From: Pseudomonas siliginis
GTDB lineage: Bacteria > Pseudomonadota > Gammaproteobacteria > Pseudomonadales > Pseudomonadaceae
DNA: 64,000 bases
NCBI RefSeq assembly: GCF_019145195.1
Contig: NZ_JAHSTW010000002.1
Span: 186,001 to 250,000 of the forward strand
Direction of reading: 5' to 3'
Each line of letters starts with the position of its first letter. Positions within the stretch are counted from its first letter, which is position 1. Shown here piece after piece: positions 22,288-30,419 of the stretch. The position numbers and the translations under genes were made by a program. The notes below the pieces were generated by a model, which did no database searches, was not told where the DNA came from, and saw only the letters and a list, made by a program, of their open reading frames with translations.

Positions 22288-23007
22288 ATGAGACTGTCCC
22301 GCTTCTTTATCGACGCCCCGCTGAGCACTGGCGAACACGAACTGCCGGAAGCCCAGGCGCATTACATCAGCCGCGTGTTGCGCATGGCCGAAGGCGATGC
22401 GGTGCAGTTGTTCGACGGTTCCGGCCATGAATTTCGCGGGTCCTTGGTGGACGTCGGCAAGAAACGCGTGGTCGTACAAATCGACGAGCAATTCGCCGGG
22501 CAAATCGAATCGCCGCTGCAGATCCACCTCGGCCAGGGCCTGTCCCGAGGCGAGCGCATGGACTGGGCGATTCAGAAAGCCACTGAATTGGGCGTCACGC
22601 AAATCACCCCGATCTTCAGCGAACGCTGCGAAGTGCGCCTCAAGGACGAACGCGCCGACAAGCGCTTGCTGCACTGGCGCCAAGTGGCGATCAGTGCCTG
22701 CGAACAGTGCGGGCGTTCACGGGTGCCGGTGATTCATCCACCAGTGTTGCTGGCGGACTGGCTCAAGCAGACCGAAGCCGAATTGAAACTGGTGCTGCAC
22801 CCGGTCGCAGAACCGCTGGTGAGTCATGCCAGACCGGCGACGCTGGCGTTCCTGATCGGACCGGAAGGTGGCCTGACGGACGGCGAAGTCGAGCAGGCCA
22901 AAGGCAATGGCTTCCACGCCGCCCGCCTCGGCCCGCGCGTGTTGCGCACCGAGACTGCGCCGGTGGTGGCGCTGGCGGTAGCCCAGCAACTTTGGGGTGA
23001 TTTCTAG
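22288..23007 (+). CDS. rsmE: 16S rRNA (uracil1498-N3)-methyltransferase
   Basis: SPOUT-fold methyltransferase of 239 residues that modifies U1498 of 16S rRNA. Seen: MRLSRFFIDAPL start, an N-terminal PUA-like part, then LGQGLSRGERMDWAIQKATELGV and the SAM-binding knot loop FLIGPEGGLTDGEV followed by GPRVLRTETAPV. Short gene in the same direction as bioA but separated by a REP pair. Confidence 0.96.
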   Translation: MRLSRFFIDAPLSTGEHELPEAQAHYISRVLRMAEGDAVQLFDGSGHEFRGSLVDVGKKRVVVQIDEQFAGQIESPLQIHLGQGLSRGERMDWAIQKATELGVTQITPIFSERCEVRLKDERADKRLLHWRQVAISACEQCGRSRVPVIHPPVLLADWLKQTEAELKLVLHPVAEPLVSHARPATLAFLIGPEGGLTDGEVEQAKGNGFHAARLGPRVLRTETAPVVALAVAQQLWGDF

Positions 23008-23010
23008 GAC

Positions 23011-23104
23011 GCCATCGCTGGCAAGCCAGCTCCCACAGGTGCTTTGTTGGCCACAACATTTGTGAACACCACTGAACCCTGTGGGAGCTGGCTTGCCAGC
23101 GATT
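23011..23104. repeat. family C REP inverted pair
   Basis: ATCGCTGGCAAGCCAGCTCC and its facing copy GGAGCTGGCTTGCCAGCGAT around a spacer of about 45 nt. It lies between the convergent rsmE and hemolysin III genes. Confidence 0.88.
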
Positions 23105-23118
23105 AGCCGCACCTCGGT

Positions 23119-23736
23119 CTACAACACGTAAAACAGAATCGCCACAAAATGCAGCAAGCTCCCGGCAATCACGAACAGATGCCAGATGCCATGGGCATGC
23201 CGCAGGCGGTGATCCAGCGCAAAAAAAATAATCCCCACCGTATACAACACCCCGCCCGACGCCAGCCAGGCAAACCCGGCCGTGCCCAGTGCGGCAATCA
23301 GCGGTTTGACTGCGACCAGCACGATCCAGCCCATCACCGCGTAAATCACGATCGACAGAATCCGTGCCTCTGAGCGTGGTTTGATCTCTTGCAGAATGCC
23401 GATCAGCGCCAGCCCCCAGACAATCCCGAACAGCGTCCAGCCCCACGGCCCGCGTAACGTCACCAGGCAGAACGGCGTGTAGCTGCCGGCGATCAGCAGG
23501 TAGATCGAGAAATGATCGACCTTCTTCATGATCGCTTTCTTGCGCCCGCGCACGCTGTGGTACACGGTCGAGGCGCTGTAGAGCACCAGCAAGGTGAAGG
23601 CGTAGATCGCCACGCTGACGATCTTCCAAGGGCTGCCGTCAAGGCTGGCAATCACCAGCATCCATACGCCGCCGATAAACGCGGCGATGGCTCCGACCAG
23701 ATGGGTCCAGGCGTTGAGTTTTTCCCCGTGATACAT
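23119..23736 (-). CDS. hemolysin III family membrane protein (TrhA/YqfA-like)
   Basis: Membrane protein of 205 residues with seven hydrophobic segments. Conserved features of the HlyIII/PAQR superfamily are seen: EKLNAWTHLVGA near the start, STVYHSV, KKVDHFSIYLLIAGSYTPF and the C-terminal HAHGIWHLFVIAGSLLHF. The histidines and aspartate form a metal site in this fold. Despite the name, a haemolytic role is unlikely; membrane-lipid homeostasis is proposed for relatives. GAGGTGAG ribosome-binding site. Confidence 0.88.
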   Translation of the reverse strand: MYHGEKLNAWTHLVGAIAAFIGGVWMLVIASLDGSPWKIVSVAIYAFTLLVLYSASTVYHSVRGRKKAIMKKVDHFSIYLLIAGSYTPFCLVTLRGPWGWTLFGIVWGLALIGILQEIKPRSEARILSIVIYAVMGWIVLVAVKPLIAALGTAGFAWLASGGVLYTVGIIFFALDHRLRHAHGIWHLFVIAGSLLHFVAILFYVL

Positions 23737-23876
23737 GTATTGCTCACCTCACATTCGTTACCGCAGCGCGCAAGGCTCGGGCCTTGAGCGTAAAAGCGCA
23801 ATGTTTCTGTTCAACCTCGCCTGCGCGGCACGCGGGAATTGGGCACAATCGGCGCATTCCAAAAAGAGTCCGCGCC

Positions 23877-24791
23877 ATGCTGATCGACGAAGAATTGACC
23901 CTGAAAAAACTCGAGGTGTTCCTCGCCTTCATGCGCACCGGCAACCTCGCCCGCGCCGCCGCTGAACTGCAGACCAGCAACGTCAGCGTGCACCGCGCCA
24001 TTCACTCTTTGGAAAACGCCCTGCGCTGCCCGCTGTTCAAACACGAAGGCCGAAATCTGACGCCGCTGGAAAGCGCTTATGTGCTGGAAGAACGTGCGCA
24101 GAAGCTGATCAACGACGTCGTCGACAGCGTGCGCCTGACCCGCGAAGCCGCCGGATTTTCCGCCGAGCGCTTCAAGCTCGGCTCGCTGTATTCGCTGACG
24201 GTGAAAACCGTGCCGCAGCTGATCATGGGCCTGAAAATCCGCCGCAGCGAACTCAACATCGACCTGATCCTCGGCTCGAACATCGACCTGCTCTACAAGC
24301 TGAAAAACATGGAAGTCGACGCGATTCTGGTGTCACTGGACGACAGCATCAACGACCCCGATTGCGAACAGATTGCGCTGTTCTCCGACGACATCTTCCT
24401 CGCCACCCCGGCCGATTCAAAATTCGCTCAGCGCAGTGAAGTCGATCTGGCGGAAGTGCGTGATGAAACCTTCATCACCCTGACCCAGGGCTTCGCCACG
24501 CATCAGGACGGTGTGCGGGTGTTCAAGCAAGCGGGGTTCGAGCCGAAGGTGGCGATGCAGGTCAATGACATCTTCACCCTGCTGAGCATGGTCAGCTCGG
24601 GGGTGGGTTATGCGTTGCTGCCGGGGCGGATTGCGGCGGTGTACGAGAACCGGGTGAAGCTCATCCCGTTGCAGGAGAAGTACCGCTTGCAGCAGCACAT
24701 TGGCGTGGTGTTTCTGAAGGCCAAGGAGCGTGATCCGAATCTGCTGGCGTTGCTGGCGGAGTGTCGGATGTATGCCAATCGCCAGGCTTGA
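23877..24791 (+). CDS. mdcR: LysR-type regulator of malonate utilisation
   Basis: Transcription factor of 304 residues. The N-terminal winged helix (about residues 8-66, LKKLEVFLAFMRTGNLARAAAELQTSNVSVHRAIHSLE) is followed by a LysR-type effector domain. The identification as MdcR rests on its position at the end of the malonate decarboxylase locus and on that gene order being usual in Pseudomonas. ATG at 23877. It is convergent with madM, with a REP pair between them. It probably activates the mdc operon in the presence of malonate. Confidence 0.88.
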   Translation: MLIDEELTLKKLEVFLAFMRTGNLARAAAELQTSNVSVHRAIHSLENALRCPLFKHEGRNLTPLESAYVLEERAQKLINDVVDSVRLTREAAGFSAERFKLGSLYSLTVKTVPQLIMGLKIRRSELNIDLILGSNIDLLYKLKNMEVDAILVSLDDSINDPDCEQIALFSDDIFLATPADSKFAQRSEVDLAEVRDETFITLTQGFATHQDGVRVFKQAGFEPKVAMQVNDIFTLLSMVSSGVGYALLPGRIAAVYENRVKLIPLQEKYRLQQHIGVVFLKAKERDPNLLALLAECRMYANRQA

Positions 24792-24806
24792 TACCGAGTC
24801 GCCCCC

Positions 24807-24872
24807 TTCGCGAGCAGGCTCGCTCCCACAGGAAAATGCATTCCAACTGTGGGAGCGAGCCTGCTCGCGAAA
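24807..24872. repeat. family A REP inverted pair
   Basis: Facing family A palindromes between convergent mdcR and madM. No other terminator is visible here, so it may end both transcripts. Confidence 0.9.
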
Positions 24873-24875
24873 GCG

Positions 24876-25640
24876 TCAGCCCATCAACCCGCGCATCGCC
24901 AGAAACAACAGCGAAGGCCCGAGCAGACACCCGAGCGCGGTGTAGAACGCCGCCGTCAGGCAACCGTACGGCACCAGCTTCGGATCGGTGGCCGCCAAGC
25001 CTCCGGCAACGCCGCTGGAGGTGCCCATCAAGCCACCGAAAATCACCGCGCTGCGCGGATTGTTCAGGCCGATCATCGGCGCCACGAACGGCGTCATCAC
25101 CATCACCAGAATCGCCTTGATCAGCCCCGCCGCAATCGACAGCGCCATCACTTCGGAACTGGCGCCGATCGCCGCGCCGGTCACTGGGCCGACGATGTAA
25201 GTCACGGCACCGGCGCCAATGGTGGTCAGGCTCACCGCATCGGTGTAGCCGAACGCCATCGCCACGCCGACCCCGGCGACGAACGAGGTGCCAACGCCGA
25301 CAAACAGCGCCAGCACACCGACGAGTCCGGCGCGTTTGAGTTCATCGACACTGACGCCAAACGCCGTCGCCACAATCGCGAAATCCCGCAGCATCGCACC
25401 GCCGAGCAGGCCGATGCCGGACAGCAGGGGAATATCCACCACGCCTTTTTGCCCACCGGTGAGTGCGCCGCCGATATACGACAGCACCAGCCCGAGCAGA
25501 ATGGCGATCGCCGAACCGTGCAGACGGCCCTTGGTGAAGGTGTTGGACATCCAGTAGGACACCCACATGGTCAGGCCGACAATCAAAAAGCCGCTGATCA
25601 GACCGTAGCCGGTGATCACTTTCATCATTGATTCGTACAT
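24876..25640 (-). CDS. madM: malonate transporter subunit MadM
   Basis: Inner-membrane protein of 254 residues with about eight glycine-rich hydrophobic segments, the larger of two subunits of the MadLM malonate/Na+ symporter. It starts 5 nt after the madL stop, as expected for subunits made together. Last gene of the mdc operon. Confidence 0.93.
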   Translation of the reverse strand: MYESMMKVITGYGLISGFLIVGLTMWVSYWMSNTFTKGRLHGSAIAILLGLVLSYIGGALTGGQKGVVDIPLLSGIGLLGGAMLRDFAIVATAFGVSVDELKRAGLVGVLALFVGVGTSFVAGVGVAMAFGYTDAVSLTTIGAGAVTYIVGPVTGAAIGASSEVMALSIAAGLIKAILVMVMTPFVAPMIGLNNPRSAVIFGGLMGTSSGVAGGLAATDPKLVPYGCLTAAFYTALGCLLGPSLLFLAMRGLMG

Positions 25641-25645
25641 GGCGA

Positions 25646-26038
25646 TTACCCCGCAGTCTTGGCAGGAGCAATCGGCGTCTCTTGCTTGTTGCCCATGCGC
25701 GTCAGCACCGGCACCAGAGCAAAGGCGATCACTACGGCGAGGGTGCCGGCGAGAATCGCCATCGGCCCGCCCTTCAGCGCACCGTAGACATTCTGCTGCG
25801 CGGCCATGGCGACCACGATGGGGATGTAGATCGCGCTCCAGAACTCCACGCCCTGCTCGGTCTTGCCCTTGAGCCAGCCGCTCTTGTAGAGATAGCTGCC
25901 CAGGCCGATCAACAGCAGCATCGCAATGCCGACACCGCCGACGTTGGCCGGCACGCCGATCAGCTTGCCGAGCAGTTCACCGACCCAGATACCGACCAGC
26001 GTGCAAAAGGCGAGAAACGCCACACCGTAAATAATCAT
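25646..26038 (-). CDS. madL: malonate transporter subunit MadL
   Basis: Small subunit (130 residues) of the malonate symporter, with four hydrophobic segments. ATG at 26038 (MIIYGVAFLAF) is preceded by TGAGGA; the upstream extension of the open frame is not conserved-looking. A 67-nt gap separates it from mdcH, the only sizeable gap in the operon, and this gap carries an A-rich Hfq/Crc-type motif. Confidence 0.92.
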   Translation of the reverse strand: MIIYGVAFLAFCTLVGIWVGELLGKLIGVPANVGGVGIAMLLLIGLGSYLYKSGWLKGKTEQGVEFWSAIYIPIVVAMAAQQNVYGALKGGPMAILAGTLAVVIAFALVPVLTRMGNKQETPIAPAKTAG

Positions 26039-26067
26039 TGTTGTAGTCCTCAAAGTGCATCGTCGAA

Positions 26068-26083
26068 TGTTGTTTTTGTTGTT
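26068..26083 (-). promoter_or_regulatory. A-rich CA motif (possible Hfq/Crc site) before madL
   Basis: On the minus strand AACAACAAAAACAACA contains AACAACAA, an exact match to the AAnAAnAA catabolite-activity motif bound by Hfq with Crc in pseudomonads. It ends about 30 nt upstream of the madL start codon. Confidence 0.55.
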
Positions 26084-26105
26084 CGAAGCTTGAGTCGCGG
26101 CGGTT

Positions 26106-27026
26106 TTAGAGTTGGCGGCCACCCTCCTCGCGCAACAGCGCTTGCAGGGTATCGAGGCGGGCACTGTCGAAGGCAGTGACGGTGCCCTGCTCGAACACCC
26201 GGCGCGCCAGCCCGGTCAGCACCGCACCGGGCGGCAGTTCGATCTGTAGACGTACGCCGCGCTCGTAGGCGCTTTGCACGGTGCCGCGCCAGTCCACCAC
26301 GCGGCACATGTTGAAAGCGAGGTCATCGCGCAGCGCTTCGACTTTGGCAACAGGCCTTGCGCGACTGCCGCTCAGATAAGCGATTTTCGGGCTCCTCAGT
26401 TCAACCTTGGCGAAGGCCTCGGCAAGCGTCTGCGCCGGTTTTTCCAGCAACGGGCAATGCGACGGCACGCTCACCGCCAGCCGCTTCGCCACTCCGGCGC
26501 CGCGACTGCGCGCCAGTTCGGCCACCGCTTGCATGGCCTTGTCGCTGCCGGCGACGACCACTTGGTTATCCGCGTTGATATTGGCCAGATACACCGGCGC
26601 ATCTTCGCTGTGCACTTGCGCCAGCAGGGTTTCGACGGTGGACAACTGCAAGCCGATGATCGCGGTCATGCCATAGCCCTGTGGATAAGCCTGTTGCATC
26701 AGCTCACCGCGCAGGCTGACCAGATGCAGCGCATCGCTGAAACTCAAGACTCCCGCCACCACTGCTGCCGGGTAGGCGCCGATGGACAGGCCGGCGACGT
26801 AATCCGCAGTCAGTCCATCCTGCAATAACTGCCGCGAAGCAGCGACACCGGCGATCAGTAGGCACAGTTGCACCGCTCTGGTCGTGCGCAATGCCTCGGC
26901 TGAATCCAGCAGCGCAACATCTTCGCCCAGCACATCACTGGCCTCGACCAGCGTTTCCCTTGGCAAACGCTGGAGCATGCCCGCTTGCTGCGCGCCCTGG
27001 CCGGGAAACACCAGCAGACTGCTCAC
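26106..27026 (-). CDS. mdcH: malonate decarboxylase acyl-transferase, epsilon subunit
   Basis: Malonyl transferase of 306 residues that loads malonyl groups from malonyl-CoA onto the ACP subunit MdcC to start the catalytic cycle. FabD-like fold: LLVFPGQGAQ at the N-terminus and GLSIG with nucleophile Ser81, plus VPSHCPLLEKPA. GTG start at 27026 overlaps the mdcG stop (GTGA) and has GGAG upstream; the longer ATG frame runs back into mdcG. Confidence 0.92.
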   Translation of the reverse strand: MSSLLVFPGQGAQQAGMLQRLPRETLVEASDVLGEDVALLDSAEALRTTRAVQLCLLIAGVAASRQLLQDGLTADYVAGLSIGAYPAAVVAGVLSFSDALHLVSLRGELMQQAYPQGYGMTAIIGLQLSTVETLLAQVHSEDAPVYLANINADNQVVVAGSDKAMQAVAELARSRGAGVAKRLAVSVPSHCPLLEKPAQTLAEAFAKVELRSPKIAYLSGSRARPVAKVEALRDDLAFNMCRVVDWRGTVQSAYERGVRLQIELPPGAVLTGLARRVFEQGTVTAFDSARLDTLQALLREEGGRQL

Positions 27027-27643
27027 GCTGCCTGCTCCTGCGGGTTCCACGGATCCGTCACCAGACAAGCCTGATAAGCATTTTTCAGCAGCACCCGGGA
27101 CGAACCGCTGGTCCATTCCCGCAAGGCCACAGCACCGAACGGCGTTTGCAATTGCATGTCGACCCGGCACACAGCCTGATCGAAAAGCTCCACGAGTTTG
27201 CATGCCTGATTGCGAGTGATCATCTGCGGCGCACGCAGAATCAGATCGAGATCACTGGCCGCATGCATCGCTGCAAAACCACTGGCCAATTCAAACCCGA
27301 CACTGCCGCAGACACCCCAGACCCAACCGCAGTCATCGAGTATCGGCCGCAGTTGTTTGAGCGCCTGCATCACCGGCAGATCTCGCTCGCACTCAACCTG
27401 ACAAAGGGCTTCGGGACTGACCCGACAGGCAATCGAATCCAGCGCCATAAATGCCGCCAGCCGTTGTTCACGCAACACACCGCGCACGCCGACCGCGACA
27501 AAACCGTCAGCACTCAACGCCCGGCGCACCACCACCGGTTGCCCGGCCGCCAGCGCCGCGACCGCCCACTGCGGCGCATCCGCCGGCAACTGCGCCGGGG
27601 TCATGCCCCAGAGCAGATCGTGGGCCAGGGGCAGGTTCACCAC
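27023..27643 (-). CDS. mdcG: malonate decarboxylase holo-ACP synthase
   Basis: Enzyme of 206 residues that transfers the triphosphoribosyl-dephospho-CoA prosthetic group onto MdcC. The segment GSVGFELASGF followed by ASDLDLIL is the nucleotidyltransferase-like signature of this family. Two tandem GTG codons (27643 and 27640) could start it; the second forms a GTGA overlap with the mdcE stop, like the next junction. GAGGG lies upstream. Confidence 0.92.
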   Translation of the reverse strand: MVNLPLAHDLLWGMTPAQLPADAPQWAVAALAAGQPVVVRRALSADGFVAVGVRGVLREQRLAAFMALDSIACRVSPEALCQVECERDLPVMQALKQLRPILDDCGWVWGVCGSVGFELASGFAAMHAASDLDLILRAPQMITRNQACKLVELFDQAVCRVDMQLQTPFGAVALREWTSGSSRVLLKNAYQACLVTDPWNPQEQAA

Positions 27644-28422
27644 TGCGCCCTCAGCAATTCGCGGACTTTGCTGGAGGCGGCACGATTGCTCGCACCAAGG
27701 CGCCCTTTCAAATCAGTGCTGGTCACATCGCTGATCGCTTGCTTCAGGCACTCAGTCACGCGCGTCAGATCTTCCTCTGTCGGCTGTTCAATCTGCTGCA
27801 CCGAGAGGGTTTCCCAGAGCAGACCGAGGCTGGCGTAGCTGTCGATGTCATAGGCCATCGGTGGCACGCTGGAGGCCAGCGCTTCCAGTTCCTCGACACT
27901 GCGCAAGGTGACCCGCGCCGCCGAGGCTTTGCCCATCGCGTGGACCATCACGCCGGGATCACGCAGCGCGATCAGGCGATTGGCCTGATAACCGTGGGCG
28001 AGAAATGCACCCGACATGGCCTTGCCCACCAGCAGCGCAATCACCGGATGCCCGGCCAGACGCGCACGGGCATAACTGTCCGCCGCGCCGGCCAGCGCCT
28101 GATGAATGCCGAGGGCTTCTTCGCGGCGGCCATACGCCTGGCTCGGCACATCGACGATGGCAATGATCGGGCGCTTCTTCGCGTTGTCGCGGTCGGCGCT
28201 GATCGCGTCATCCACAGCCTTGGCCAGCCCCCAGCCTTCGAGCAGACCGACCTCGCCATTGCGGGCGCGGGGGAAACGATTGTCCGGGTCGGCGACCACG
28301 GCGATAAAGCGGCCGAGCTCAGCGTCGGCGACTTTCAACGACGGCGGCAACCCTTCGACGACACTGGCGCCAGCGCTGAGCGCATTGAACCAGTGCAAAC
28401 CGCGCAATGAATAACCGCTCAT
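27637..28422 (-). CDS. mdcE: malonate decarboxylase, gamma subunit
   Basis: Subunit of 261 residues which with MdcD decarboxylates malonyl-ACP to acetyl-ACP. It is related to carboxyltransferase alpha chains, with the crotonase-like segment GHPVIALLVGKAMSGAFLAHGYQANRLIAL. ATG at 28422 forms an ATGA overlap with the mdcD stop, indicating translational coupling. Confidence 0.95.
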   Translation of the reverse strand: MSGYSLRGLHWFNALSAGASVVEGLPPSLKVADAELGRFIAVVADPDNRFPRARNGEVGLLEGWGLAKAVDDAISADRDNAKKRPIIAIVDVPSQAYGRREEALGIHQALAGAADSYARARLAGHPVIALLVGKAMSGAFLAHGYQANRLIALRDPGVMVHAMGKASAARVTLRSVEELEALASSVPPMAYDIDSYASLGLLWETLSVQQIEQPTEEDLTRVTECLKQAISDVTSTDLKGRLGASNRAASSKVRELLRAQW

Positions 28423-29270
28423 GAGCGCTCTCCTTGATACAGATCGCGAACCACCGACGGTTCGATTTGCTGGTCAGTGTTCAGCTTGCGGAGGCGTTGC
28501 AGGAACCACTCGGCGCGTTGACTGCGCGGCTGTGCCGGCAGGCCTTGCTGGAGCAATTCGCCAACCTGCTGACGAATCTGCGCCACGTCATCGCCGACAT
28601 AACGGTCCACCAGTCCGGTGTTGAAACGCTGTTCGCCGCCGGTCAGGCTCCAGATGAAGGGCCGGTCGCGGGAGTCGTATTCCTCGATCCCGGCTTCCTG
28701 CTCGATCACCTGCGGGCCGTTCAGGCCGAGACGTGCTTCCTGGGTCACCAGCAAATAACTGCACAGCGCAGCAGCAATCGACATGCCGCCGAAACACCCA
28801 ACGCTGCCGGCGACCACGCCGACCACCGGTTGGTATTGCTGCAAATCGACAATCGCCGCATGGATATCGGCAATCGCCGCCAGCCCCAGATTGGCCTCCT
28901 GCAAGCGCACGCCACCGGTTTCCAGCAGCAACACCGCGCGGGTGGGGATACCGTTGCGGTTGTCTTCGGCAGCCAATTCCAGCGCGCCGGCAATCTTCGC
29001 CCCGCCGACTTCGCCAAGGCTGCCGCCCTGAAACGCACCTTCAATCGCCGCGATGACCACCGGCAAACCGTCGAGGCTGCCCTTGGCGATGATCACGCCG
29101 TCGTCGGCTTGCGGCACCACACCTTGGCGCTCAAGCCATGGCGACATGACCCGTTGAAACGGATCGAGCAGTTCGCGAAAGGTCCCGGCGTCGAGCAAGG
29201 CTTGCGCCCGCTGCCGTGCGCCAAGTTCGACGAAGCTGTGTTTGTTGAGCAACGCTGCGCTGTCAGTCAT
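28419..29270 (-). CDS. mdcD: malonate decarboxylase, beta subunit
   Basis: Subunit of 283 residues, partner of MdcE. Carboxyltransferase beta-like features: GGSLGEVGGAKIAGALELA and VGVVAGSVGCFGGMSIAAALC, which form the oxyanion-type loops. The chosen ATG (29270) overlaps the end of mdcC by 8 nt; a longer frame would run far into mdcC. Confidence 0.95.
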   Translation of the reverse strand: MTDSAALLNKHSFVELGARQRAQALLDAGTFRELLDPFQRVMSPWLERQGVVPQADDGVIIAKGSLDGLPVVIAAIEGAFQGGSLGEVGGAKIAGALELAAEDNRNGIPTRAVLLLETGGVRLQEANLGLAAIADIHAAIVDLQQYQPVVGVVAGSVGCFGGMSIAAALCSYLLVTQEARLGLNGPQVIEQEAGIEEYDSRDRPFIWSLTGGEQRFNTGLVDRYVGDDVAQIRQQVGELLQQGLPAQPRSQRAEWFLQRLRKLNTDQQIEPSVVRDLYQGERS

Positions 29271-29562
29271 GGCCGATCTCCTCGAAACCCTGTTCCAGAC
29301 GCAAGCGCACCACCCCCGGCGTCGCGCCGAAATCATGGATGTCGATGGCCATCGCCGGTGGCGTGGTGCCGTCGAACATCCGCGCAAACAGGTGTTGCCA
29401 GCGCTGCTGCGCGCCGTTGACCGAGGTCTGCACGTTGATCGTCAGTTTGCCGGCCAGACCCGGTTCGATCAGCACTTCCAGATCACCCGAGCCGACACAA
29501 CCGACCAGCGCACGCCCGCGTGGCGGCTGCCCGGCGGGGAATTCAAACGATAGGTTTTCCAT
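29263..29562 (-). CDS. mdcC: malonate decarboxylase acyl-carrier protein, delta subunit
   Basis: Acyl carrier of 99 residues holding malonyl and acetyl groups as thioesters. VGCVGSGDLEVLIEP contains the attachment Ser25, the same position as in the Klebsiella protein. Its cofactor is the CoA-derived group made by MdcB and attached by MdcG. ATG overlaps the mdcB stop by one base (TGATG). Confidence 0.94.
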   Translation of the reverse strand: MENLSFEFPAGQPPRGRALVGCVGSGDLEVLIEPGLAGKLTINVQTSVNGAQQRWQHLFARMFDGTTPPAMAIDIHDFGATPGVVRLRLEQGFEEIGHD

Positions 29563-30419
29563 CAAAACGCTCCATGAGAGATGCCGTCGTGCTCGATACG
29601 ATCAAGCAGCAGCGTGGCGGCGAGCAGGTCGGCGGCGCCACCGGGCGAGGCATTCAATGCGATGAGTTGTTGATCCAGTTCGTGCAGGCGCCGACGACCG
29701 CTGAGGCTGGCGCTGCCGCCGGCATCAAGCACCGCTTGCGCGCCGGCCTGCATGGCGTGCAGGCCCGGTTCCCCGGCGCGGTAAAGCACGCAGGTGTCAG
29801 CCAGCTCGGTCATGATCGCCAGCAACGCATCGAGCCGGGCGTTCTGTTCGCCGTGGCCATTGGCGCGGCTTTTGTGCAGTTGCGGCAGGCCGCGTTGCAG
29901 CACGGACGGGAAGCCCAGTTGCGCTTCCTCGCGAGCACCGCGTGCGCCGTAACGCTGGGCGACTTGTGCGCCGTGGCTGAGCGGTGTCGGTGCGTAGCGG
30001 TCGTCGAGCAGTGCCAGGCGTGCGGCGCACAGGGCGATGGATTTCGGTTGCAGCGCGGCGGCCGTCGCCAACAGTCCCAACGCCCAGATCGCGCCGCGAT
30101 GGGTGTTGACGCCATTGGTGGTCACGAGCATCGCTTGTTCGCCCTCGCGGCCAATGCGGCCGATCGCTTCACGCAACGGCACACCGACTTCACCGATCTC
30201 CAGTGCGGCCTCGGCCATTTCCTTGAATGCCGGCCACAATGCCAGCGCCGACGCGTGCATCAGGCCCAGGTGCAGATCGGTGTGCGCGCCATTGCCGCGA
30301 CGGTCGACCAGCGCCGGTTTCGGCGACAGATCCGCTTCGTCGATCAGCGCGTCCACCGCCAGATCGGCCAAGCGGTCAGCCAGGGACAGCGGTTTCGCTT
30401 GCAGGTTGAATGCGTGCAT
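29562..30419 (-). CDS. mdcB: triphosphoribosyl-dephospho-CoA synthase
   Basis: Enzyme of 285 residues making the prosthetic-group precursor from dephospho-CoA and ATP; relative of CitG. Seen: [23 protein letters not shown] and [19 protein letters not shown], both family signatures. ATG at 30419 overlaps the mdcA stop by one base (TAATG). Confidence 0.94.
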   Translation of the reverse strand: MHAFNLQAKPLSLADRLADLAVDALIDEADLSPKPALVDRRGNGAHTDLHLGLMHASALALWPAFKEMAEAALEIGEVGVPLREAIGRIGREGEQAMLVTTNGVNTHRGAIWALGLLATAAALQPKSIALCAARLALLDDRYAPTPLSHGAQVAQRYGARGAREEAQLGFPSVLQRGLPQLHKSRANGHGEQNARLDALLAIMTELADTCVLYRAGEPGLHAMQAGAQAVLDAGGSASLSGRRRLHELDQQLIALNASPGGAADLLAATLLLDRIEHDGISHGAF